NCBI RefSeq assembly: GCF_002236115.1
Contig: NZ_NIWT01000009.1
Location: forward strand, 248,001 to 312,000
Length of the DNA: 64,000 bases
Origin: Pseudomonas jessenii
GTDB taxonomy: Bacteria > Pseudomonadota > Gammaproteobacteria > Pseudomonadales > Pseudomonadaceae
Reading direction: 5' to 3'
The notes under the pieces are model-generated. The model searched no databases. It saw nothing but the letters and a program-made list of their open reading frames with translations, and had not been told where the DNA came from. Shown here piece after piece: positions 53,475-61,262 of the stretch. A program made the translations under genes and the position numbers. The stretch's first letter is position 1. Each line of letters begins with the position of its first letter.

Positions 53475-53852
53475 ATGAAAAAGACCGACCTGACGCTTTT
53501 GCTCGCCGTCTGCCTGGGCGCAACCGCTGTCGTCCATGCGGACGACATGCCGACCACCAACTACAGCAGCGAATTCAACTATTACGGTGCTGACCAACCC
53601 TTCGCGCACCCCGTACCGCAGTCGATGAACATTGTGCCGCCGGGTTCGTATATCCCGACCGCGCCCAGGGAATTCATTCCGGTTTCAAGTGAGCACGTGT
53701 TTTCCGATTCGCGCCTGCCGACAGTGGCCGACGCCACGGTTCGGGTGTTTATCCGCTCCTACGATCCGGAGCGTGGTGTGTACGTGAACCAGGAAGTCGA
53801 GAACCCCAGCTGCATGCTGTCCTGTCTGAGGCAGGGCCCGGTGTTGCAGTGA
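53475..53852 (+). CDS. Small exported protein of unknown function
   Basis: A 125-residue protein with a Sec signal (MKKTDLTLLLAVCLGATAVVHA). The mature part is rich in Pro, Tyr and Ser (YSSEFNYYGADQPFAHPVPQ), and the C-terminus has a CMLSC cysteine pair. No family recognised. It ends three bases before the convergent response-regulator gene. Two close cysteines near the end could form a disulfide or bind metal, which would fit the copper/redox theme of the neighbouring locus, but that is speculative. Confidence 0.72.
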   Translation: MKKTDLTLLLAVCLGATAVVHADDMPTTNYSSEFNYYGADQPFAHPVPQSMNIVPPGSYIPTAPREFIPVSSEHVFSDSRLPTVADATVRVFIRSYDPERGVYVNQEVENPSCMLSCLRQGPVLQ

Positions 53853-53855
53853 GCC

Positions 53856-55289
53856 TTACCACTGGCGCTTGTCCGGACGGGCGAGGCCGAGTTTTTCGAT
53901 CCGGTAGCGCAACATGTCACGGCTCAGACCCAGCAGGCGGGCCGATTTGGTGACGTTCCAGTCGGTCTTGTCGAGCATCTTGCGCACCATGTCGCGCTCC
54001 ACTTCCGGCAGGTTCATGGAGTCGCTGCCGCTGAAGGACGGACGCGGTTCGCTGAAGTGTGACGGCTCGTGATGAAACATCGGTGGCTCATCCATCAGGC
54101 TCAGGCAGACGTTCAACTGATGGGCGGCGATAGTGTCGCTTTGCGCCAGCAACACGGTTTGCTCCAGCATGTTGCGCAATTCGCGCACGTTGCCCGGCCA
54201 GCTGTAGCTGAGCAGCAATTCTTCGGCCTGGTTGCTGAAATGCAGGTTCGGCTTGCCGTAGCGTTTGCCATGTAGCCCCAGGAAGTGCCGGGCCAGCAGC
54301 AGGATATCGGCGCCACGGGTATACAGTCGCGGCACCTTGATGGAAATGATGCGCAGACGGAAGAACAGGTCACGACGGAATTTGCCTTGCTGGACCATCT
54401 GTTCGAGATTGCAGTTGGTGGCGCTGATCACCCTCAGGTCGACCTTGCGCTCCTTCACTGAACCGACCCGGCGAATGGTCCGGTCTTCCAGTAGTTTCAG
54501 CAGCTTGGCTTGCAGCAGCAAGTCCATCTCACCGATTTCATCGAGGAACAGCGTGCCGCCATCGGCCGCTTCCACCAGCCCCATGCGACGATCCTTGGCG
54601 TCGGTGAAGGCGCCCTTCTCGTGGCCGAACAGTTCCGACTCCACCAGATTGGACGGGATCGAAGCACAGTTGAATTCAATGAATGGGCCTTTGGCGCGCG
54701 GGCCATCGAAGTGCAAGGCCCGGGCCACCAGTTCCTTGCCGGTGCCCGTCTCGCCTTCCACCAGCACCGGCGGCAGATCGCTGTTGGCCATGCGCCGTTC
54801 GGCGTCGAGCAACTGGGTGATGGTGCCCTTGAGGTACGCCATCGGTGCCGACTCGCCAATCAGAGCCTGCACTCCCGACTTCTGGGCCTCGCGCTCCTGG
54901 TAAAACGACAGCGTACGCTCCATGCGGTCGGTGGCCAGGGCCTTGTCCAGCAGCAACTTGAGCTCTGGCAGGGCCACCGGTTTGGTGACGTAGTGAAAGG
55001 CGCCCTCTTTCATCGCCACCACGGCGTCTTCGACATTGCCGTAGCCGGTCATCATGATCACTTTCAGATCCGGCGCGCTGATGCGCAGCTTCTGGATCAG
55101 GTCGTGACCACTCATGCCCGGCAACGAGTTGTCGGTCAGTACCACGTCAGGCGCGAATGAACCCAATTGCTCCAGTGCATCTTCAGCCGAGTGGCAGACG
55201 GTCACCTCGAAGTCCTTGCGCTCCAGGTAAGTCTGAATATTCTCGGCGAGGATTTCGTCATCCTCGACCAGCAGAATGCTGTGCTCCAT
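53856..55289 (-). CDS. Sigma-54-dependent response regulator (MnxR-like)
   Basis: A 477-residue NtrC-type regulator: receiver domain (VEDDE; phospho-acceptor Asp53 in LTDNSLPG; Lys in VTKPVA), AAA+ domain (Walker A GETGTGKE, 179-186) and a C-terminal Fis-type HTH (TKSARLLGLSRDMLRYRIEK). The sigma-54 contact loop reads GAFTDA (226-231) instead of GAFTGA. Its start overlaps the end of the first sensor kinase gene by 32 bp. With two paralogous kinases nearby, the layout matches my recollection of MnxR in P. putida GB-1. Two -24/-12 promoters in this locus are its likely targets. Confidence 0.87.
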   Translation of the reverse strand: MEHSILLVEDDEILAENIQTYLERKDFEVTVCHSAEDALEQLGSFAPDVVLTDNSLPGMSGHDLIQKLRISAPDLKVIMMTGYGNVEDAVVAMKEGAFHYVTKPVALPELKLLLDKALATDRMERTLSFYQEREAQKSGVQALIGESAPMAYLKGTITQLLDAERRMANSDLPPVLVEGETGTGKELVARALHFDGPRAKGPFIEFNCASIPSNLVESELFGHEKGAFTDAKDRRMGLVEAADGGTLFLDEIGEMDLLLQAKLLKLLEDRTIRRVGSVKERKVDLRVISATNCNLEQMVQQGKFRRDLFFRLRIISIKVPRLYTRGADILLLARHFLGLHGKRYGKPNLHFSNQAEELLLSYSWPGNVRELRNMLEQTVLLAQSDTIAAHQLNVCLSLMDEPPMFHHEPSHFSEPRPSFSGSDSMNLPEVERDMVRKMLDKTDWNVTKSARLLGLSRDMLRYRIEKLGLARPDKRQW

Positions 55290-56751
55290 ATACCCCTCCC
55301 GTTGCCACTTTGAAATTGAGACAAACACGGGTTCCTTCCTGCTCCCGGCTGGTCAGTTCGACCGAGCCGTCAAAACGCTCCATTATTCGTTTGACCAGGG
55401 CCAGGCCCACACCCAACCCACCTTGTTTGGTGGTAAAAAACGGCTTGAAGACCATTTGCTGCTGTTGTTTGGACATGCCCTTGCCGGTGTCGGTCAATGT
55501 CATTCTCACGTCGCCGGACACCGAGGAGTCGATCTCGATCGTCAGCACGCCACCCTTGGGCATGGCTTCCAGTGCATTAGCAAACAGGCTATTGAGTATT
55601 TGCGTGAGCAGCACCTGCTGGCTGACGACCGGTGGCACGCTGACAGGGGAGAAACGCACCTCAACGTCCGAACGCTTGATCAGGGACTCAAAGGCACTCA
55701 GGGTGTCTTCGAGAGCCAGCACCAGGTCGACCGTTTCACAGTCGTCATTCATCGGCCGCAACGACACCAGCAATTCACGGACCCAGCGCGACATGCGGTC
55801 GACCTGACTGATGATGTCGCCGATGTTTTTCTGTGCGGTCTGGCTGGCGATGTCCTGGGCCAGTTCGGCGCTGGAACGGATATTGGCCAGCGGGTTGCGC
55901 AAGCTGTGGGCGACCGCCGAGGACATCTCGCCAAGGGCGACAAAGGTCTCGTTGGCGATCAGTTGTTTCTGCTGGCTCTGCAACAGCGTCGCCGCGCGTC
56001 GCACGATCCAGAACAGCCCCAGATAAATGGCTGCCCCGCCGATCAGCGTGGCCAGCCAGATTGCCTTGAAGCCACGCTGGATGCGCGCCACCAGATCCAC
56101 CGGCTCCTTGTAGATTTCCACCATGGCAATCACTTTGCTTCTGTCGGCGTTGAACATCGGAATGTAGTTCTCGACGAACAGGTACTCCGGTTCGCGCAGC
56201 AAGCGCTGCTCGGGACGCTCCTCATCGATTTCGTGGTAACTGGTGGACACCGGCGATTTCATTTCGAAGGATTCGTCCAGCTCAAAGTCGCCTTCGATAC
56301 GCACGCCGATCAACTCGGGGTTGGTCGACCAGACCACGGTGCGGTCCAGGGAGTACACCGTCGCCAGCAGGATGTCCGGCAGATGCTTCACATGGTCAAG
56401 AAACTCAACGCGCGCGGCGGCCCGGGATACGGGGTTTACGTCGGGGTAGGCATCGTCCATGCGCGGGTCGAGCATTTCACCCATGGTTCGCCCCGGGGCA
56501 ATGCCGGCATGCCGGATTTCGGCCTCGCCAATGGACTGGATGAACTGCGCGGTCAGCATCGAATCACGCTCGATACTTTCATCGACAACAAAGCGCGTGG
56601 AGATGTAACCCAGCCCCAGCGCCACCACAGCGATGATCAGAAAGCTCGCCAGGGAGAACCAGCGCAGCAAATTGAACTGCGGTCGCCACCCCTTGCGTTG
56701 TGCTGCCGGATTCTGCGGCGCAGCTACTTTTTGTTGTTCGAGTATCTGCAT
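55258..56751 (-). CDS. Sensor histidine kinase 1 (MnxS-like)
   Basis: A 497-residue inner-membrane kinase. Helix 1 (about 31-52) and helix 2 (about 228-250) flank a roughly 175-residue periplasmic sensor; then follow the dimerisation box SSAVAHSLRNPLANIRSSAE (phospho-acceptor His282) and an HATPase domain with DTGKGM and GGLGVGLALV. It overlaps the regulator gene and should phosphorylate its product. A second, clearly homologous kinase is encoded beyond the Sco-cytochrome gene. Both sensors share segments such as NYIPMFNAD/NYIPLFDAD and MVEIYKEP, so they may see related signals or act as a heterodimer. Confidence 0.9.
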   Translation of the reverse strand: MQILEQQKVAAPQNPAAQRKGWRPQFNLLRWFSLASFLIIAVVALGLGYISTRFVVDESIERDSMLTAQFIQSIGEAEIRHAGIAPGRTMGEMLDPRMDDAYPDVNPVSRAAARVEFLDHVKHLPDILLATVYSLDRTVVWSTNPELIGVRIEGDFELDESFEMKSPVSTSYHEIDEERPEQRLLREPEYLFVENYIPMFNADRSKVIAMVEIYKEPVDLVARIQRGFKAIWLATLIGGAAIYLGLFWIVRRAATLLQSQQKQLIANETFVALGEMSSAVAHSLRNPLANIRSSAELAQDIASQTAQKNIGDIISQVDRMSRWVRELLVSLRPMNDDCETVDLVLALEDTLSAFESLIKRSDVEVRFSPVSVPPVVSQQVLLTQILNSLFANALEAMPKGGVLTIEIDSSVSGDVRMTLTDTGKGMSKQQQQMVFKPFFTTKQGGLGVGLALVKRIMERFDGSVELTSREQEGTRVCLNFKVATGGVYGAQHSAGRG

Positions 56752-56853
56752 GGCTGTGTCCTGGGTGCTTGAAATCGAGCCTGTTCAGCCGCTTTCAGGA
56801 TCAGTGTAGGTGGCATTGATAGCCACCGACTGGCCCGCGTAATTTTTTTGACA

Positions 56854-57969
56854 CTATTGCACCCGGGGTGTCTCGGGGTGCGCGACCGAATGATGTTGTT
56901 CAGGCTCTTCGTTACCACTGGCCAATGGCGCCGCTGGCGGATGTTGACGGTCGGTTTCTTCTTTCAGGAAATCGATGAGGGACTGGGCGGAACGCGCATC
57001 CAGCCGCAAGTTGGGCATCGAGATCCTGTTGTAGCGCTCGAACAGCTCCATCGCAATCGGGTCCTTTTCCGCGAGCATGCGGTCAGGTTCGCGGATCCAG
57101 CGGTTGAGCCAGGCCGGATCGCGCTGATAGGTCACGCCGATCAGGTCCGGGCCGATGCTGCGCAGGCCGATGCCCTGCCCGTCCAGCGGACCGAGGCTGT
57201 GGCAAGACGCGCAGCGGGTGCGAAACAGCTCTTCGCCATTGCTCGGCGGACGGATTTCGGGGGCCTCGACGTAGCTTTCCTCCACACTGGGCTGTTTCCA
57301 GTTATGCAGGGTATTGGCCAGTTGGTCGGCCAGAATCCACGGGTTTTCGAACGGCGATGCTTTCATCCAGCGGCCCGTTGCCTGGTTGCCGACGATCAGG
57401 CTCAGGTTGTGGTCCTTGTTGCGCCCGTTATCGACGCCTTCGATGAACAGCCCCAGTTTTTTGCGCAGGTCCGTGACGTCGGCGAATTCCCCGGTGAGGA
57501 ATTTCCACCCGGGCCCGACCTGGAAGCGTTGCGCATAGGCTTTGAGCACCTCGGGGGTATCACTCAAGGGGTCGATGCTGATGGAGTAGAAGAAGATGTC
57601 CTTGCCGACCCGATCCCCCAGCAGTTTCTGCACCTGGCGCATGCGCGCGGTTTCCAGGGGGCAGGAGTCACTGCACGAGGTGAAGATGAAGTTGATCACC
57701 ACTACCTTGTCTTTGATCAAGTCATCGAAAAAACGCAGCTGCTGTCCGTCCTGGTCGGTCAGCAGGGTGTTGGGGAAATAGTCGGCACCCCACGGGGTGA
57801 CGGCTTCAACGACAGCGGGTTCGGCAGTGGATGCCGGAGCAGGTGCAGGCGTCGACGTCGGCTGGCTGGCGACCAGCAACTGGCTGGCCAGCAAACCGGT
57901 CACCAGCATCAGCACCAGGTGCATGCCCAGGGCTCGCGAGCGTGGTGAATGCATCTCTTTTTTTTCCAT
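56854..57969 (-). CDS. Sco1/SenC-cytochrome c fusion protein
   Basis: A 371-residue exported or membrane-anchored protein (helix LVLMLVTGLLASQLLVA). The Sco thioredoxin-like domain has the copper site CSDSC (Cys99, Cys103) with His187 in KDHNLSL; a C-terminal class I cytochrome c domain has the haem motif CASCH (253-257) and a likely axial Met318 in ISMPN. All ligand positions are present, so it may deliver copper or electrons to a cuproenzyme. It lies between the two kinase genes and has its own sigma-54 promoter at 58013-58027. ATG 57969 is used, with GAGGCGG upstream. Confidence 0.9.
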   Translation of the reverse strand: MEKKEMHSPRSRALGMHLVLMLVTGLLASQLLVASQPTSTPAPAPASTAEPAVVEAVTPWGADYFPNTLLTDQDGQQLRFFDDLIKDKVVVINFIFTSCSDSCPLETARMRQVQKLLGDRVGKDIFFYSISIDPLSDTPEVLKAYAQRFQVGPGWKFLTGEFADVTDLRKKLGLFIEGVDNGRNKDHNLSLIVGNQATGRWMKASPFENPWILADQLANTLHNWKQPSVEESYVEAPEIRPPSNGEELFRTRCASCHSLGPLDGQGIGLRSIGPDLIGVTYQRDPAWLNRWIREPDRMLAEKDPIAMELFERYNRISMPNLRLDARSAQSLIDFLKEETDRQHPPAAPLASGNEEPEQHHSVAHPETPRVQ

Positions 57970-58012
57970 CACCAGCCGCCTCGATGTGGTGAAGGGGGGT
58001 TATGGTGGTTTT

Positions 58013-58027
58013 GCAAGGACCTCGCCA
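58013..58027 (-). promoter_or_regulatory. Sigma-54 promoter of the Sco-cytochrome c gene
   Basis: Read on the minus strand: TGGCGAGGTCCTTGC followed by A. The GG and GC doublets are separated by exactly ten bases and the -12 TTGCA is perfect. The start codon is about 43 bases beyond the -12 element. A palindrome TGATTT-ATCA-AAATCA (58073-58088) lies about 80 bp upstream of the expected start site, where an enhancer-binding regulator would sit. Confidence 0.8.
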
Positions 58028-58154
58028 ATCATGTGTTTTTTTATAAAAACGTACTAACACTCGACAAAACAGTGATTTATCAAAATCAATGTGCAACGAC
58101 CGGGCAAATGACCGGGGATTAATACCCGTTATTGGGGGTAGATCATCCCCGTTT

Positions 58155-59600
58155 TCAGGGGGCCAGAACAAAGGACAGGCGCACAGTGGTGCCCTCGCCT
58201 TCACTGCTGTCGAGGGTCACCGCACCGCCAAATCGCTCCATGATCCGCTCGACCAGCACCAGCCCGACTCCCAGCCCGCCCTGTTTGGTGGTGAAGAACG
58301 GCCGGAAGGCCATAGTGCGCTCTTCTTCGCTCATGCCTTTGCCGGTATCGCTCACCCTCACACTGACGTGCTGGGCATCGCGCGGTTCGATCTGGATGGT
58401 CAGGGTGCCGCCGCCGTCCATGGCTTCCACCGCATTGGACAGCAGGCTGCTGAGGAGCTGGGTCAGTTGTACGTGCTGGCTCAGCACCATGGGCGTCTGG
58501 TCCGGCTCGAACACCACGTTGACCTTGGCCTTGTTGATCTGATGCTCGTAAGCCATCAGGCTGTCATGCAGGGCCGCCACCAGGTTCACAGGTTCGGCCT
58601 CGTCATTGAGCGGTCGCAGGGACTGGAGCAACTCCCGTACCCATTTCGACATGCGATCGACCTGACCAATGATGTCGTTGATGTTCCCGTGTGCCGGACC
58701 GCTGTCGAACTCTATCGCCAGCTCGGCGCTTGAACGGATGTTCGCCAACGGATTGCGCAGACTGTGGGCAACCGCCGAGGACACCTCCCCCAGAGCCACA
58801 AAGGTTTCGTTGGTGATCAATTGCTTCTGCTGCGTCGCCAGCAGGATCGCCGCCCGCCGCACGATCCAGTACAGCCCCAGGTAAATGAGACCGCCGCCCA
58901 GGGCGGTTGCCAGCCAGATCAGCACCAGGCCGCGCTCCATGCGGTTGATCAGGTCCTGGGGTTCCTTGTAGATCTCGACCATCGCCGTGACGGTGCTGCC
59001 ATCGGCGTCGAACAAGGGAATGTAGTTTTCGATGAAGGCGTATTTGGGTGGTTCCAGGAACTTCTGCTCCATGCGGGATCTATCCACACCGTGGTAAGCG
59101 GTCGACACGGAAATTTTCGAGTTGAATGCCCGGTCGAGGTCTTCATTGCCATGGATCGTAATGCCCATCAAGGCCGGGTTGGTCGACCAGATCACCATGC
59201 GGTCGGGGGCGTAGATGTTGACCAGAATCACGTCCGGCAAGTTTGCGATATGGTCGAGGAATTCACCACGGGCACTGACACGGGACAGAGGGTCGACGTC
59301 AGGAAAGTCCATGTCTTTTCGTGGGTCGAGCAACTCGCCCATGGTCCTGACGTTGGGAATCGACACATGGTGCACCTCGGCCGAGGCAATCGCCTGAATG
59401 AATTGTGAGGTCAATAGCGCATCGCGTTGCACGCTTTCGGTAATCACGAAGCGCGTGGATACCGCCCCCAGCGCCACCGCCACCGTGCCGATCACCAGCA
59501 TGCTGACCAGTGAAAACCAGCGCAGCAGATTGAAGGGCTCCTTGCGCGTGTTCAAGCGAACTTCGCTGTCGGTCGCAAGTACTTTGGCGATTGTGGTCAT
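58155..59600 (-). CDS. Sensor histidine kinase 2 (MnxS-like paralogue)
   Basis: A 481-residue kinase, a full-length homologue of the first sensor. Helices at about 29-49 and 225-247 flank the periplasmic domain; the H-box SSAVAHSLRNPLANIRSSAE (His279) is identical to that of sensor 1, and the ATPase part has DTGKGM and GGLGVGLVLV. No regulator gene is attached, so it probably signals to the single response regulator of this locus. It is upstream of the Sco-cytochrome gene on the same strand, separated by 185 bp that hold the sigma-54 promoter. ATG 59600 preferred over GTG 59606. Confidence 0.9.
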   Translation of the reverse strand: MTTIAKVLATDSEVRLNTRKEPFNLLRWFSLVSMLVIGTVAVALGAVSTRFVITESVQRDALLTSQFIQAIASAEVHHVSIPNVRTMGELLDPRKDMDFPDVDPLSRVSARGEFLDHIANLPDVILVNIYAPDRMVIWSTNPALMGITIHGNEDLDRAFNSKISVSTAYHGVDRSRMEQKFLEPPKYAFIENYIPLFDADGSTVTAMVEIYKEPQDLINRMERGLVLIWLATALGGGLIYLGLYWIVRRAAILLATQQKQLITNETFVALGEVSSAVAHSLRNPLANIRSSAELAIEFDSGPAHGNINDIIGQVDRMSKWVRELLQSLRPLNDEAEPVNLVAALHDSLMAYEHQINKAKVNVVFEPDQTPMVLSQHVQLTQLLSSLLSNAVEAMDGGGTLTIQIEPRDAQHVSVRVSDTGKGMSEEERTMAFRPFFTTKQGGLGVGLVLVERIMERFGGAVTLDSSEGEGTTVRLSFVLAP

Positions 59601-59805
59601 GGACACGGTTCCCGGAAACCCCCTATAGGTTTATAGCCCAGCCATGGCCGTTTGGCCGAGCCTGGGGACTGCGATACCCCACCCGCCCCGCGGCCCCGTC
59701 ACCCCCAAAGTCGGGGATAGCTGCCCGTGCCATAACTTCCCGGCCTGCCGCCTGCGACCGCGCCAACACCTTTACTGCGGGCGTCTCACGGGCGTTTTCG
59801 CCGAT

Positions 59806-59821
59806 TGGTATGGAAGTTGCC
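59806..59821 (+). promoter_or_regulatory. Sigma-54 promoter of the tandem secreted-protein genes
   Basis: TGGTATGGAAGTTGCC has the -24 GG and -12 GC at exact ten-base spacing, a G at the seventh position and TTGC at -12. It lies 60 bp before the ATG of the first secreted-protein gene, with GAGGGA as Shine-Dalgarno. The only nearby activator is the sigma-54 response regulator at 53856-55289. Confidence 0.8.
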
Positions 59822-59880
59822 GAACTCCCTGCCAACTGCCCCATCCCCAAGGGGCAGGTACTTCGACAGAGGGAACACTC

Positions 59881-61227
59881 ATGCACCCGTTACTGTGCAA
59901 AACCGCGTCCGCCCTGGTTGTGACTGCTCTAGCCCAAGGTATTGCCCAGGCCGCGCTGTTTGCCGTAGACCCCGGCCCCTACCTGCCAGCCAATGGCAAT
60001 TTCGCCGCCTGGTATCAAGACAGCCACGGCCGAACCCTTGACCTGTGTTTATCAAAGGCTGTCAGTTCCAGGGTTGCCAGCGCGCCGGGCGCCCCGACTT
60101 ACATGTGCTCGCTGATCCCTAATCCCGGCATTTTCGATGACACGCAACCGTTGGTCTTCCCGACCAATTTCCCCGACGAAGCGTTCTGGGCAACAGGCGA
60201 AACAACCATCGTCGATGCCGCCCGAGGCATCGACCTGACCTATGTCTCGGCGCTCGAAGCAGCCTTCAGTGGTGGGGATCCACTGGAGGGCGACCAGATC
60301 AGCTTCGCCCGGATCCGTGTTCGCATCGACGTGGCCACCGCTGGCACTTATGTCATCACCCACCCTTACGGCGTCGAAGTGTTCAACGTCGAGACCCCCG
60401 GCCGTCGGGCGATCAACATGACCCGGGACATTGGCATCGGCGCGCCAAAAACCTACAACGGCGCGCTCAAGGGCGACGTCGGGCCGTTCCTGCGCAGCGT
60501 CAATGGCCCCTACACCGAGACCAACCCGAGCACGGGCCAGGCCGAACAATTCGTCGGCGATCCGAACCTCACCGAAGCCGTCACCGGCAGCCCGTTCAAC
60601 ACCAACTACGTGCGCATCGAGGGCCCCAATGGCCTGGACTTGCGCACCAACCTCTTCGCTGTTTCCGGCAAGTTGTCGTCGGTGGTCCGTCCGACCCCGG
60701 TGATCGCCGAGCGCAGCACCTACTCGCGACAGGCCGGCACCAGCGCCCCGGTGGCCCAGCAGGACGTGTTCGTGATGGCCCCGCCGCCACCCGCCACCGT
60801 GACCCTGGACAGCAACAATCCGCTGCTGAACTTCACCGAAGCCAATACCACCGGCCACTGGTATGCACAGTCGCCGAACAATCCGACGTTGCCGAGCACC
60901 TTGCAGGTGACCGCCGACAACCACCTGGCCATCGCCAGCAGCGCGCCGACCATATTGCCCATGCCGTTGACCGACCTGGTGACGATCTCACGCGCCGAGT
61001 ACAGCCTGAGCACCGGGCAAATCACCATAGTGGCTTCGACCAGCGATGAAACGTCGCCACCGGTGCTCACCGCCACCTCCGGCACCGGTATCGCCATCGG
61101 CGCCCTGAGTGGTGATGGCGCCGTGAAAAGCCTGGCCACCGGCATCTCGCCGATTCCGCCAGCCCAGGTTCGTGTGTCGTCCTCCAATGGCGGCAGCGAT
61201 ACCGAAGAAGTGGTCATCGTGCAATGA
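59881..61227 (+). CDS. Secreted protein of unknown function, paralogue 1
   Basis: A 448-residue exported protein (signal MHPLLCKTASALVVTALAQG). The conserved N-terminal domain (about 25-280) begins ALFAVDPGPYLPANGNFAAW and includes GIFDDTQPLVFPTNFPDEAF, GDQISFARIRVRIDV and TYVITHPYGVEVFNV; it has two cysteines shared with the next gene. A less conserved beta-rich region follows. No family name recognised. Start ATG 59881 is 60 bp downstream of the sigma-54 promoter. Together with the next gene it is probably a two-gene operon under the MnxR-like regulator; extracellular location inferred from the signal and composition. Confidence 0.82.
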   Translation: MHPLLCKTASALVVTALAQGIAQAALFAVDPGPYLPANGNFAAWYQDSHGRTLDLCLSKAVSSRVASAPGAPTYMCSLIPNPGIFDDTQPLVFPTNFPDEAFWATGETTIVDAARGIDLTYVSALEAAFSGGDPLEGDQISFARIRVRIDVATAGTYVITHPYGVEVFNVETPGRRAINMTRDIGIGAPKTYNGALKGDVGPFLRSVNGPYTETNPSTGQAEQFVGDPNLTEAVTGSPFNTNYVRIEGPNGLDLRTNLFAVSGKLSSVVRPTPVIAERSTYSRQAGTSAPVAQQDVFVMAPPPPATVTLDSNNPLLNFTEANTTGHWYAQSPNNPTLPSTLQVTADNHLAIASSAPTILPMPLTDLVTISRAEYSLSTGQITIVASTSDETSPPVLTATSGTGIAIGALSGDGAVKSLATGISPIPPAQVRVSSSNGGSDTEEVVIVQ

Positions 61228-61262
61228 ACGCCCACATGCCCGGATCCTCATCAGGAGGCATC

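Noticed and set aside
55276..56772. 498-codon plus-strand frame opposite the first sensor kinase
   Set aside because: Mirror frame of a GC-rich gene with clear kinase motifs on the minus strand.
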